The notes under the pieces are model-generated. The model saw only the letters and a program-made list of their open reading frames with translations. It was not told the origin of the DNA and searched no databases. The position numbers and the translations under genes were made by a program. Positions 35,338 to 44,553 of a stretch of DNA of 64,000 bases are shown piece by piece; position 1 is the first letter of the stretch; every line of letters starts with the position of its first letter. The DNA lies in assembly GCF_010500615.1 (NCBI RefSeq), contig NZ_JAAGNX010000003.1, forward strand, positions 776,123 through 840,122. The letters run 5' to 3'. The stretch comes from Oceanipulchritudo coccoides. Its GTDB lineage: Bacteria > Verrucomicrobiota > Verrucomicrobiia > Opitutales > Oceanipulchritudinaceae.

Positions 35338-37650
35338 ATGACCCAACCCAAGTTTTCGCTACAATTCCAGATCCCCTCGCCTTCCGAGATGAGTCGCTCC
35401 CTCGGTGGTTATTTGAAGTCGGATTTGCGGCACGATGCGATGGCCGGCGCGACGGTGGCTGTCATGGGTGTTCCCCAGGCAATGGCCTATGCCCTGATTG
35501 CCGGACTACCGCCGGTCTATGGGCTGTATACATCGATTGTCACGTGTATTATCGCCGCCCTCTTCGGCAGCTCAAATCACTTGGTGACCGGGCCGACAAA
35601 CGCCCTTTGCATGGTCATTCTGAGCCTGACCGCTCACCTTCCGGCCAAGTACGGGATCAGCCTGGTCGAGATTGTCTTCCTGCTGACCTTCATGACCGGC
35701 CTAATCCAGCTCGCATTTGGCCTGCTCAAGATGGGCGGGATCGTGCGCTACGTTTCCAACTCCGTTGTCGTGGGCTTCACCGCGGGTGCAGGTATCCTGA
35801 TCGCCGTCAACCAGCTGAAAAACATCATGGGCGTAAGCCTCGAGGCACACGCGGAACGCTTCCATGAAGTGCTCCTGGCGACCCTCTCCCTGATCCCGGA
35901 TGCAAACCCACGGGCGCTCTTTGTCGGTTTGTTCACGATGGTGGTTGTCGTGCTCCTGAAAAAGTATTATCCAAAACTGCCGGGCGCGTTGATCGGAGTC
36001 GTCGGGGCAGGATTGATTGCCTATTTCCTTGGCTGGCACAAAGTTGATCTTGGTGCAGGTCGCATTGATATCGTGCGCGACATCCAGCCAATCACCAGCC
36101 AGCTGAACAAGTTCCACCTGCCCGACCTGATCCGGCATCCGAACTACGAACTGACGCGCGAGCTGGGGACAGGCGCCCTTGCGCTGGCCATCCTTGGACT
36201 CATCGAGGCCGCCTCCATCGCACGGGCCGTAGCCTCCGCCTCTGGGCAGCGCCTGAACTTCACCCGTGAATTCATCGGCCAAGGCACATCCAACATCGTC
36301 GGGTCCTTTTTCTCCGGCTTCGCCGCCTCGGGATCCTTCACCCGGACCGCAGTCTGTTACCAGTCGGGCGGACGCACTCGCATGGCCGCCATCTTTTCCG
36401 CAATCTGGACTGCGGTTACCTTGCTCCTTTTCGCCGGGTTCGCCAACTACATCCCAAAGGCCAGTCTCGCCGGGCTACTGGTCGTCATCGCCTATTCCAT
36501 GATCGACAAGGATCGCTTGAAACTGACCTGGCGATCGGGCGCGAATTCCCGGCTTGTCCTCGGGGGAACACTGGCCTCGACCCTGATCCTGCCCCTTGAG
36601 TACGCGATTTTTGTCGGGGTCTTCCTTGCCATTGTCCTGCTCCTGCGAGTGACCAGCACGACCGATCTCACCCAGCTTGTACAGCATCCCGATTCCGGCT
36701 TTGAGGAAGTCCCGTTCAACCGCGCTGGCCCTTCGGAAGTCGTGACGGTCAACATGGAAGGCGATCTCTATTTTGCCGCCGTGGAGGATCTCGACTACGA
36801 ACTTGCCCGCTGTCTCACTCCGCAAACGCGCGTGGTTGTCCTGCGTATGAAGCGTCTCCGGGCAGTTGGCAGCACGGCCATGGCGATTCTTGCGCACTAC
36901 TACGAATTGCTCACAGAACGCGGTATCCATCTGGTCGCATGTGGCATCGAGGACGACTTGAAGCGGGTGATGACGGGTTCCGGTCTGCGCAACAAGATCG
37001 GCGAGCAGAATATTTTCTACGCGGACAACAAGCTGTTCCAGTCGACCGAGCTGGCGCTGGCACGGGCATGGAGCATTGTGGAAATGGAACGGCGGCGGCG
37101 GGCCAAGGCGGGTGAAGAGCGTGTCCCGGAGAGTTCAGGGGTCACGGCAAGCAACCTTGTAAGCCGCAAGTGCATCCGATTCGGCAACCAGCACCAGTTA
37201 CGCGAGGCAATATGGCTCATGTCAGAAATGTATCGACGTTCCACTACATACGCCGCTCCCCCACTCTTTCTGCAAGACAACGAGGGTCGCCTCGCCGGCA
37301 AGTTGCACGCGGGGGTTATCCTGCATGAGATGTCCGGCAACCTCGGTGATGATCCGGATTCAATCAAGGATGACGAGGAACTTGGAAGACGGCTTGCCAG
37401 ATCATTCAGCCGCCCGATTTCCGAGCTGGCCGAAACGGATGTCCCGCTGGCCCAACCGGGAGATTCCCTGGTCGAATTGCTCAACAAGGCTTCGAAAAGC
37501 CGTACAACTGTCTTGCCCGTCTGCGATCCGGAACGGCGCATCCTCGGTCTCATTGACGAAGCCGAGCTGATGCGCGCCCTCGCCAAGGTACTGAATCTGC
37601 AAGACGGCTCCTCAAGAAGCTCGGAGGATATCAAGGAGGTGGAAACATGA
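35338..37650 (+). CDS. SulP-family anion permease with STAS domain and C-terminal CBS-type extension
   Basis: The ATG at 35338 gives 770 residues; an in-frame ATG at 35305 adds 11 residues, and neither has a clear ribosome site. About 11-12 membrane segments of the SulP/SLC26 family start with GGYLKSDLRHDAMAGATVAV and the motif QAMAYALIAGLPPVYGLYTS. A STAS domain (VTVNMEGDLYFAAVEDLDY ... STAMAILAHYYELL) covers about residues 460-570. The last 140 residues resemble a CBS pair (PGDSLVELLNKASKSRTTVL, CDPERRILGLIDEAEL). SulP proteins carry sulfate or bicarbonate. The CBS part suggests control by adenine nucleotides. It overlaps the next CBS gene by 4 bp. Confidence 0.9.
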   Translation: MTQPKFSLQFQIPSPSEMSRSLGGYLKSDLRHDAMAGATVAVMGVPQAMAYALIAGLPPVYGLYTSIVTCIIAALFGSSNHLVTGPTNALCMVILSLTAHLPAKYGISLVEIVFLLTFMTGLIQLAFGLLKMGGIVRYVSNSVVVGFTAGAGILIAVNQLKNIMGVSLEAHAERFHEVLLATLSLIPDANPRALFVGLFTMVVVVLLKKYYPKLPGALIGVVGAGLIAYFLGWHKVDLGAGRIDIVRDIQPITSQLNKFHLPDLIRHPNYELTRELGTGALALAILGLIEAASIARAVASASGQRLNFTREFIGQGTSNIVGSFFSGFAASGSFTRTAVCYQSGGRTRMAAIFSAIWTAVTLLLFAGFANYIPKASLAGLLVVIAYSMIDKDRLKLTWRSGANSRLVLGGTLASTLILPLEYAIFVGVFLAIVLLLRVTSTTDLTQLVQHPDSGFEEVPFNRAGPSEVVTVNMEGDLYFAAVEDLDYELARCLTPQTRVVVLRMKRLRAVGSTAMAILAHYYELLTERGIHLVACGIEDDLKRVMTGSGLRNKIGEQNIFYADNKLFQSTELALARAWSIVEMERRRRAKAGEERVPESSGVTASNLVSRKCIRFGNQHQLREAIWLMSEMYRRSTTYAAPPLFLQDNEGRLAGKLHAGVILHEMSGNLGDDPDSIKDDEELGRRLARSFSRPISELAETDVPLAQPGDSLVELLNKASKSRTTVLPVCDPERRILGLIDEAELMRALAKVLNLQDGSSRSSEDIKEVET

Positions 37651-38150
37651 ACTCCGGAAAAACCAGTGATCGGCTGCAGCTACGCGATATCATGTTGAGG
37701 CGCTACCTGCGGCTTGGCGAATCCCACACGATCGCCGAGGTGATGGGCTTCCTCAGTGATGAACGCTTTGCCAAGGACGGGATGCCGTACCTCGTGGTAA
37801 TCAGCGAGGAGGGCACGCTCGCCGGCATGCTCACCGCAAAGGACATTTTCCGGGCGCTCATGGGCAATACACATGGGAATGATCTTGGTGAGGCGGAATT
37901 CCTCAAGCAGGCCCCGGATCAATTGGAAATCCCAGTGGGCCAGATCATGGAACGGGGTATTCCCACATTGTCCGCGGAAGCATTTCTTCCCGAGGCCTTT
38001 GCCTGTTTCCGGGAATCCTCCGTCGATGTCATCGCCCTCCTGGAAGAGGGACGCGTCGTCGGGCTGGTCACCAGCCGTATCCTCTTTGAGACCGCCTCCC
38101 ACCTGACCGTCCACGCCCTCAGTGGCGGGGTCATACCAGAGAAGCCTTGA
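37647..38150 (+). CDS. Stand-alone CBS-domain protein
   Basis: A 167-residue protein with two CBS repeats (residues about 13-75 and 98-155), seen in YLVVISEEGTLAGMLTAKDI and VIALLEEGRVVGLVTSRIL. CBS pairs bind AMP, ADP, ATP or similar ligands and regulate partners. Its start codon overlaps the stop of the SulP gene (ATGA), which implies fixed-ratio expression with the permease and makes the permease its likely partner. Its end is 121 bp from the minus-strand tRNA-Val. Confidence 0.87.
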   Translation: MNSGKTSDRLQLRDIMLRRYLRLGESHTIAEVMGFLSDERFAKDGMPYLVVISEEGTLAGMLTAKDIFRALMGNTHGNDLGEAEFLKQAPDQLEIPVGQIMERGIPTLSAEAFLPEAFACFRESSVDVIALLEEGRVVGLVTSRILFETASHLTVHALSGGVIPEKP

Positions 38151-38271
38151 ACAAGTAGAGGGCGCATCCCGCTTTTTGGCTGACTCGCCATCGCCTGCGC
38201 TCTTGTCAGCCCAAGCTTTGCATTGGCTTGCCATCCAGAGCTCCGCTGAACGCAGTGAGGCGGAGGAAGCA

Positions 38272-38348
38272 TGGTGGGCGCTGAGGGACTCGAACCCCCG
38301 ACCTCCTCGGTGTAAACGAGGAGCTCTAACCAACTGAGCTAAGCGCCC
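38272..38348 (-). tRNA. tRNA-Val (anticodon TAC)
   Basis: A 77-nt cloverleaf on the minus strand with acceptor arms GGGCGCT and AGCGCCC, discriminator A and an encoded CCA. The anticodon stem CCTCG/CGAGG encloses TTTACAC, giving anticodon TAC (codon GTA). The D arm is TAGCTCAGTTGGTTAGAGC. A toxin-antitoxin pair lies just beyond its 5' side. Confidence 0.97.
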
Positions 38349-38434
38349 CCAATAGTTTGAGCCGTCAGGCCCAAGTTGTCAGTCCCAGGACGAACAACCA
38401 AAGAGGAGGACGGAAATGAAGGAGAGGGCTGGTG

Positions 38435-38481
38435 ACAAGCCAAATAATCAGCAAAATGGACGGTAGAAAAATTGGCTTGTC
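38435..38481. promoter_or_regulatory. Perfect 10-bp inverted repeat ahead of the toxin-antitoxin pair
   Basis: GACAAGCCAA at 38435-38444 and its exact complement TTGGCTTGTC at 38472-38481 are separated by 27 nt. They end 31 bp before the antitoxin start at 38513. Such sites are commonly bound by the antitoxin/toxin complex for autoregulation. A weak -35/-10-like pair (TTGTCT at 38477, TAAATT at 38499) follows. Function is inferred from position. Confidence 0.45.
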
Positions 38482-38512
38482 TTATTATCGTTATGCGCTA
38501 AATTTATGCGTT

Positions 38513-38755
38513 ATGATAAAGGTATCGATCATGGAGGCCCAGCACAACCTCTCGAAGGTGCTTCAGCGAGTTGAGGAGGGATCGAGTGTCTATATCACGC
38601 GACGCAAGAAGGTAGTGGCGCGACTTGTCCGCGCTGAGACGGGGGAAAAGGTTATTTTCCCGGACTTTGGCAAGCGGGCACGTACGACATGGGGGAAGAA
38701 ATGGACCGGCAGTTCATCGGATGAATTGTTGGATGCGGACCGGGGAGAAAGATGA
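38513..38755 (+). CDS. Phd/YefM-type antitoxin
   Basis: The ATG at 38513 gives 80 residues; the longer frame to 38432 covers the inverted repeat and looks non-coding. The start IKVSIMEAQHNLSKVLQRVEEG and the strand SVYITRRKKVVARLV are typical of Phd/YefM antitoxins, whose N-terminal fold binds DNA. The C-terminal 35 residues should wrap the toxin. Its end overlaps the PIN toxin start by 4 bp (ATGA), the usual antitoxin-toxin arrangement. Confidence 0.85.
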   Translation: MIKVSIMEAQHNLSKVLQRVEEGSSVYITRRKKVVARLVRAETGEKVIFPDFGKRARTTWGKKWTGSSSDELLDADRGER

Positions 38756-39192
38756 ACTGTTATTATGATTCCGGGATCATCCTAAAGCTGTACACTCTCG
38801 AAGAAACATCAGCCGCTGTTCGCCGCTTCGTGACCCAGCGTAAGGAACCTCTTTATCTGAATTCACTGCACCGGACTGAATGCGTTTCCGCCTTCCGCTT
38901 GAAATACTTTCGGAATGAGTGTGATGAAGCGGCCGCTACCAGCGCCATCGCTGACATTGAAGATGACATTGTATCGGGGGTGATCCGGATTGTTGAAATC
39001 GACTGGGATGTTGTCTGGAAGCTCTGCCGGACTTTTTCAAATTCCTACGCCGGAGTCACGGGTTGCCGCACGCTTGATGCCCTGCATGTCGCCTGCGCAC
39101 GAAGCTTGGGAATTCGTGAACTCATCACAACTGACAAGCGTCAAATGGAACTGGCCACACATGTCGGTATGAAAACTACCTCCCCTTTTTAA
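38752..39192 (+). CDS. VapC-like PIN-domain toxin
   Basis: A 146-residue PIN-domain protein. The acidic residues for Mg binding are visible: Asp in YYDSG, Glu in RTECVSAF, Asp in TLDALHVA and Asp in TTDKRQ. PIN toxins cleave tRNA or rRNA. It follows the antitoxin with a 4-bp overlap. A second, unrelated PIN pair lies at 45.6-46.3 kb. Confidence 0.87.
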   Translation: MNCYYDSGIILKLYTLEETSAAVRRFVTQRKEPLYLNSLHRTECVSAFRLKYFRNECDEAAATSAIADIEDDIVSGVIRIVEIDWDVVWKLCRTFSNSYAGVTGCRTLDALHVACARSLGIRELITTDKRQMELATHVGMKTTSPF

Positions 39193-39248
39193 CATTGAAT
39201 ACATTTTCTATTCCGGGGAATCGGTAGCTGCCATCGAAAGGAGCGAGT

Positions 39249-41399
39249 TTAACGATCGCCTCTGGGTGGAATCTGTTCGGGGGTGCTTTTGAGCGACTCC
39301 GCTAAGCGGACCAGGCCGGTGAACTCGGAGCGGTGGCCACCGGGATCATTCCCAATGGCGCCTGCTGCGAGGGATTCAATCTGGTTGAAGCTGAAGTCAC
39401 CGATGAATTCGGACCCGCTGAGGCGCATGCCGAAGGCGGCCACAGCCGCGCTGAAACGGAAATCTGCGGATGCCTGGTCGATGAACAGAAGGTCATCGCG
39501 CTTCACTGTCCGGGAGATGAGCTTGCTCACGTCCCCGTCCGGCTGCTTGTAACGGAGCTTCACGGTGGCGACTTCCGAGCCCTTTGATTTGGCACCCGGG
39601 CTATCCTGGTAGCGCAGGGGATCGACTGTCGGAAGATCAATGTCCGTCCCGGCCGGAATGATTTCGTAAAGGGCGACCACGGAATGTCCGGGACCGATGT
39701 CACCGGCTTTCTTTTTGTCGTTATTGAAATCCTCCGCCTTGAGGCGCCGGTTTTCGTATCCGATTAATCGATACGCACCGACCTGTGCCGGATTGAACTC
39801 GACCTGGATCTTCACGTCCTTGGCAATCTTGAAGAGGTTGCTGGTCAGGTCCTCGAGGAAGACCTTCCGGGCCTCGGCGCTGGAATCGACGTAGGCATAG
39901 CTCCCCTTCCCCTTGTTGGAAAGTTCCTCCAGCATGTCATCCTTGTAGTTCCCCATGCCAAAGCCGAGGATGGTCAGGGACACGCCCTGTTCCGCCTGCT
40001 TGTCGGCGATTTCCGCGAGCTCGCCACGGTTGGTTGTCCCGACATTGAAGTCGCCATCGGTGCAGAGAATAACGCGGTTATTGCCGTCCTGAATAAAGTG
40101 GTCACGCGCCACCTTGTAGGCCAGTTGGATGCCCGCACCGGCATTCGTCGAGCCGCCTGCAGAGAGGTTTTGCAGCGCATGGGCAATTGTCTCGCGGTTG
40201 TTGGCCGTAGTCGAGGGAAGGACCAGACCGGAGGCACCGGCATAGACGACAATCGCCACGCGGTCACGACCGTCGAGACGCCGCACCAGCAGGTCCATTG
40301 CCTCCTTGACCAGCGGGAGCTTGTTGGCGTTGTTCATCGAGCCGGAGACATCCAGAAGGAAAACAAGATTTGAGGCCGGGCGTTCTTCCCATGGCAATTC
40401 GTATCCCTTCAAGGCAATACGCAAAAGGCGGTGCTCATCATTCCAAGGCGCCGGCATCTGGGCCATGTGCACTGCAAATGGATCGCCTCCCTCCTCGAGG
40501 GATTTGCCCGGAGCCATATCCGCATATGGGAAGTAGTTGATCAGTTCCTCTATGCGTACCGCGTCGGCAGGAGGCAACTGGCCTTGGTTCAGGAAGCGGC
40601 GCACGTTGGCATAGCTGGCCGTGTCGACATCGATCGAGAAGGTGGACAGCGGAGCCACCAGTGGTGAACGGAATCCCGTTTCCTCAATGGTGTCGTAGCT
40701 TTCGGTATTCCATTGCTCAGTCCGTTGCCGGATATCGACGATGCCCGGGGGCGGCATCCTGCTGGCAGCCAAGGTGCTCTTCGAGGCATAGCCAATATCT
40801 TCAGCGACTGACACTTCAAAGGGGGAAAGTTCGAAGAGCTGATCGGCCATGACTGCAGGACTATTTGCGGAATCGACATCAGCCTTCTTTTCCAGAGTAA
40901 CCACAGCCTGGGCAAGCCGCTCGTTCTTCTCCTTATCCCTTTCGGCATCCTGACGCTCCTCTGGCGGAGAAGGAAGGATATCCACTGGGACAAGGCCAAA
41001 TTCATCCACAAATGGCTCAGGCAACGGTTGCATCGTCTCATACGGCGGTACAAGGACGAAGACAAAGAGGGCCACCGCTGCCGCTGCGGCAACCGCGGAC
41101 AACGCTGGCCATGAAAGGATCCGTGCGAGCACCGGGCGACCTCCATGTGTTGCAGGCATCCCAGCCTGCTTCTTCCCGGCCTGCTCCATCCGTGCCATGT
41201 CGAGCTCGCTGAGCTCCGGCGCGGCTTCGGTCCCGAGGCCGGCACTCAAAAGCGCTCCCATGTCGCGGATTTCGGCAACAGCCTGGCGGAGCTCATCCGA
41301 CTCAGCAACAGCCTTTTCAATGGCTGCGCGCTCTTCTTCATTTTCTATCTCACCCAGTGCGTAGGCGGTGAGCTTTGGGTCATTTACTGAAAGTTTCAT
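39249..41399 (-). CDS. Anti-sigma-like/VWA-domain membrane protein (YfbK type)
   Basis: A 716-residue protein. Residues 1-60 ([20 protein letters not shown]) resemble the N-terminal sigma-binding part of anti-sigma factors, followed by a membrane segment at about 99-118. Residues 189-216 ([14 protein letters not shown] ... STLAASR) resemble a segment I associate with verrucomicrobial TonB receptors just before the plug. A VWA N-terminal segment ([16 protein letters not shown]) and a VWA domain follow. The latter has the metal motif DVSGSM (Asp350, Ser352, Ser354), and a C-terminal domain completes the YfbK layout. It is encoded 23 bp after the ECF sigma factor, so it is likely to control that factor. 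Confidence 0.87.
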   Translation of the reverse strand: MKLSVNDPKLTAYALGEIENEEERAAIEKAVAESDELRQAVAEIRDMGALLSAGLGTEAAPELSELDMARMEQAGKKQAGMPATHGGRPVLARILSWPALSAVAAAAAVALFVFVLVPPYETMQPLPEPFVDEFGLVPVDILPSPPEERQDAERDKEKNERLAQAVVTLEKKADVDSANSPAVMADQLFELSPFEVSVAEDIGYASKSTLAASRMPPPGIVDIRQRTEQWNTESYDTIEETGFRSPLVAPLSTFSIDVDTASYANVRRFLNQGQLPPADAVRIEELINYFPYADMAPGKSLEEGGDPFAVHMAQMPAPWNDEHRLLRIALKGYELPWEERPASNLVFLLDVSGSMNNANKLPLVKEAMDLLVRRLDGRDRVAIVVYAGASGLVLPSTTANNRETIAHALQNLSAGGSTNAGAGIQLAYKVARDHFIQDGNNRVILCTDGDFNVGTTNRGELAEIADKQAEQGVSLTILGFGMGNYKDDMLEELSNKGKGSYAYVDSSAEARKVFLEDLTSNLFKIAKDVKIQVEFNPAQVGAYRLIGYENRRLKAEDFNNDKKKAGDIGPGHSVVALYEIIPAGTDIDLPTVDPLRYQDSPGAKSKGSEVATVKLRYKQPDGDVSKLISRTVKRDDLLFIDQASADFRFSAAVAAFGMRLSGSEFIGDFSFNQIESLAAGAIGNDPGGHRSEFTGLVRLAESLKSTPEQIPPRGDR

Positions 41400-41422
41400 T
41401 TTAATAATTCTCCTGATTCTAA

Positions 41423-41944
41423 TTATTCCCCAATGGCGCCGACACGGGCGCGAAGGGTCTGGATTGCGGTATGCAGAAGGAAACCGACATTGGTCACCGA
41501 CAGCTCGGTGACAGTGGCGATTTCCTTGTAGCTCATTCCATTCTGGAACTTGAGCCGGACCACTTCCTGTTGGTTGTCCGGGAGATGACGTATCAAATGC
41601 AGGAGCTGATGATGACGGTCATTCTGTTCGGCCATCGCAGCCGGCCCGGGACCTTCAGCCACGGCCTGGGCGGTGTGGGATTCGTCGAGCGGTTTCATAC
41701 GCCCTCCCTTCCGCCGGATATCCAGGGCACGGTTCCGGCAAGCACGGAAGAGCCACGGCCGGACGTGATCTGCGATACGTTCCCGCGGTTCCTTCCATAG
41801 ACGGAGAAAGACGTCCTGCACGACGTCCTTCGCCGCATCGGTGTCAAAAAGGATGGACGCTGCATAGCGTGTGAGATCGGCAGCATGCGCCTCGACAATT
41901 GAGTGCATCCACTCGGAATCAGGGTTTTGTGGTTCATGTTTCAT
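41423..41944 (-). CDS. ECF-family RNA polymerase sigma factor
   Basis: A 173-residue sigma-70 family protein. Region 2 ([42 protein letters not shown]) and region 4 ([20 protein letters not shown], then [20 protein letters not shown]) are clear. It lies 23 bp upstream of the anti-sigma/VWA gene in the same direction, an ECF sigma/anti-sigma pair. The regulon is unknown; about 110 bp separate it from the helicase gene. Confidence 0.93.
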   Translation of the reverse strand: MKHEPQNPDSEWMHSIVEAHAADLTRYAASILFDTDAAKDVVQDVFLRLWKEPRERIADHVRPWLFRACRNRALDIRRKGGRMKPLDESHTAQAVAEGPGPAAMAEQNDRHHQLLHLIRHLPDNQQEVVRLKFQNGMSYKEIATVTELSVTNVGFLLHTAIQTLRARVGAIGE

Positions 41945-42056
41945 TGTGGTTTAAGGTTTGTCCCGGCAGCGCTACCGGGTCTCTTCAATGAAACAACGTC
42001 TGTGCATGATGGTTTATTAGGAAAAATTTAAACCGCTTGTGCCCAATATGGCTAGA

Positions 42057-44546
42057 CTAACCGCCAACCGGGTAAACGCCGGTCAATCTCATCACAACCT
42101 CCTGTTTCTCCCGGCTGGCCGGGATATCCACGCGGAAAACTGCTTCCCAGTCATTGAGGCCCCCGGGATCGACAAGCACCTGCGAGACAGCAAGGGCTCC
42201 GGGTTCTTTATCCGAATCAAAGTAAGTGTGCTTCTTGTTGCGGGCTTCCGGATCGAGCAGGAAGCATTCACGGGATTCAAAAAAGGCAAGGAATTGATCG
42301 GAAATCTCCGGCTCGGCATGGTTGCTGAGGATGGTTTTCAGAAGGCCAAAGATCTGTGTCCGGATCTCGCGCTGAAAGGCCTTTGTGTCGCGGGTCAGGT
42401 CGTATGACTCCGCCCGTTCGGGCTTATCACTCCCCTCCCTTGCCTGATAATTTGGATCCCTGAGGCGTTCCCATTCATCCAGCAAACTGGAATCGGTCCC
42501 AAGAATAATGTCGGCCAGATAATCCTCAGCGTCCCAGACATCCTCGGTCTTTTTGGCCTCTGGAACGGTCTGCGTAAGGACCTTGTACACCTGAGACAAA
42601 TGCCTGAGCAACACACCCTCGGAGCGCTGCAACTTGTAGCGGTTCACATACTCGCTAAATCCAAGATAATCCTCGAACAGCTCCCGGGCGATGCTCTTGG
42701 GCTTCACGTTCTCCTCATCGACCCACGGATGCCCGGCCTTGAACTCGTTGAACGAATCGTAGAGAAATTCCCGCATTGGCTTGGGATGCTCGATTTCCTG
42801 CAGCCGTTCCATCCGTTCCTCGTAAGGAATCCCCTCCTCTTTCATTTCCCGGATACGGATCTCTTTCAACTTATCAATCTGCCGGTAGAGAATGACATCG
42901 GGATCCTCAACGATGGATTCGCACAGGCTGAGGACCTGCAGGACATATTCTGAATCCTCCGGATCCAACTGCTCAAGGGTGTCGATCAGGTAAAGCGAGA
43001 GGGCCTGATGCAATGAAAAGTCTTCCTGCAACTCGATATTCACCTCCAGCTTGCGGCCGCTCGGCCGGGGATCGATCAGTGAGATGATTTCCCGGTCATG
43101 CAATGCCCGGAACAGTTCCCATGCGCGTTTGCGCAGCTCGCGCTTGCGATAGTCGGTGACATGCGAATCACGGATTAACTGCCGGAGGACACGACAGCCG
43201 TCCTCGTCACGACTAAGGACAAGCAGGAGCATGCCGTGGTCGACATTGAATACCGGGGCGAGGTTCTCGTGCGGCGCAGTCTGCAACTTGGCAAAGGTTT
43301 TCTCATCCCAGCCAGGAACGCCTTCTGGTGCTGACTTTTTCGATACTTTTTTCTTTCCGCCTTTGGCTGCGGCTTTTTCCTCGGCCTTCTTGTTCTCAAT
43401 CACATGCTCCGGGGCCTGCGCAATCACGTAGCCACAATCATCAAAGCCCCGCCGACCGGCTCGTCCGGCAATCTGTCGAAAGTCCCGAACGGAAAGAATG
43501 GCCGACTTGCGCCCGTCGTATTTCCACAACTGCGTGAAGACCACTGTCCGGATCGGCACATTAATCCCCACACCGAGGGTATCCGTGCCACAGATGATCT
43601 TGAGCAAGCCTTGCTGCGCAAGGCTCTCGACCAGGATGCGGTAACGCGGCAGCAAACCTGCATGGTGCACCCCGATGCCATGCCGCAACCAGCGTTTCAG
43701 GTCCTTGCCAAAGGGGCTTTTGAAAGATTGTTTGGAAAGAATCTCTCCGATGGTCTCGCGCTCCTCGCGCGTGCAGAGATTGACGCTGATGAATCCCTGC
43801 GCGGCTTCTGTCGCCGCACGCTGGCTGAAGTAGACCAGATAGGCCGGCACCTTGCCCTCCTGCGCGAGGGCCTCCACTCTCTGCACAATCGCCTCCTCGG
43901 AATATGAAAACTCGAGGGGAACCGGGCGTGTGTCACTCGATACGGTCACCACTTTGCGATTGGTTCGCTGGGTGAGGTCATCCTCGATGTCTGTCATGTC
44001 ACCAAGTGTGGCTGACATGAGAAGAAACTGGGTCTGCGGCATCAGGAGCAGCGGCACCTGCCAGGCCGCACCGCGCTCGTTGTCGCCGTAGTAATGGAAC
44101 TCGTCCATGACAACCGCTTCGATTTTGGCGCGCTCACCACCACACAAGGCCATGTTGGAGAGAATCTCAGCTGTGCAGCAAAGGATCGGGGCATGCGGGT
44201 TTACAGTGGCGTCCCCGGTCATGAGGCCCACGTTGTCGGGCCCATGAGCGCGACACAGGGAAAGGAACTTTTCATTCACAAGTGCCTTGATCGGGCAGGT
44301 GTAGACCGCCCGCTGACCCCTGCAGAGCGCAAGGAACAGGAGCGCACCGGCAACCAGTGACTTGCCAGACCCCGTGGGCGTACGCAAGATGACGTGCCGT
44401 CCCTCATACAGTTCAAGGATTGCTTCCTCCTGCTCCGCATAGAGCTCAAACCCACTCTCCTCCATTGCCGTCAGGAAGGCTTCGAGGATAGTTTCCGTTT
44501 CAGCACCCTTTTCCAGAGGAGCCAATGGTGCTAATTGTTGATCCAT
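42057..44546 (-). CDS. Ski2-like DEAD/DEAH RNA helicase with DUF3516 C-terminal region
   Basis: An 829-residue superfamily 2 helicase. Walker A is TPTGSGKS (residues 56-63), Walker B is DEFH (148-151), motif III is SATLGD, and motif VI is QIAGRAGRRGFDD. The long C-terminal region after residue 480 fits the DUF3516 region of bacterial Ski2-like helicases such as actinobacterial HelY. Such enzymes unwind RNA, probably in RNA decay or ribosome work. An Ala/Lys-rich linker (KKAEEKAAAKGGKKKVSKKS) sits mid-protein. It lies 7 bp downstream of the formylglycine-generating enzyme gene on the same strand. Confidence 0.88.
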   Translation of the reverse strand: MDQQLAPLAPLEKGAETETILEAFLTAMEESGFELYAEQEEAILELYEGRHVILRTPTGSGKSLVAGALLFLALCRGQRAVYTCPIKALVNEKFLSLCRAHGPDNVGLMTGDATVNPHAPILCCTAEILSNMALCGGERAKIEAVVMDEFHYYGDNERGAAWQVPLLLMPQTQFLLMSATLGDMTDIEDDLTQRTNRKVVTVSSDTRPVPLEFSYSEEAIVQRVEALAQEGKVPAYLVYFSQRAATEAAQGFISVNLCTREERETIGEILSKQSFKSPFGKDLKRWLRHGIGVHHAGLLPRYRILVESLAQQGLLKIICGTDTLGVGINVPIRTVVFTQLWKYDGRKSAILSVRDFRQIAGRAGRRGFDDCGYVIAQAPEHVIENKKAEEKAAAKGGKKKVSKKSAPEGVPGWDEKTFAKLQTAPHENLAPVFNVDHGMLLLVLSRDEDGCRVLRQLIRDSHVTDYRKRELRKRAWELFRALHDREIISLIDPRPSGRKLEVNIELQEDFSLHQALSLYLIDTLEQLDPEDSEYVLQVLSLCESIVEDPDVILYRQIDKLKEIRIREMKEEGIPYEERMERLQEIEHPKPMREFLYDSFNEFKAGHPWVDEENVKPKSIARELFEDYLGFSEYVNRYKLQRSEGVLLRHLSQVYKVLTQTVPEAKKTEDVWDAEDYLADIILGTDSSLLDEWERLRDPNYQAREGSDKPERAESYDLTRDTKAFQREIRTQIFGLLKTILSNHAEPEISDQFLAFFESRECFLLDPEARNKKHTYFDSDKEPGALAVSQVLVDPGGLNDWEAVFRVDIPASREKQEVVMRLTGVYPVGG

Positions 44547-44553
44547 CGTGTCG

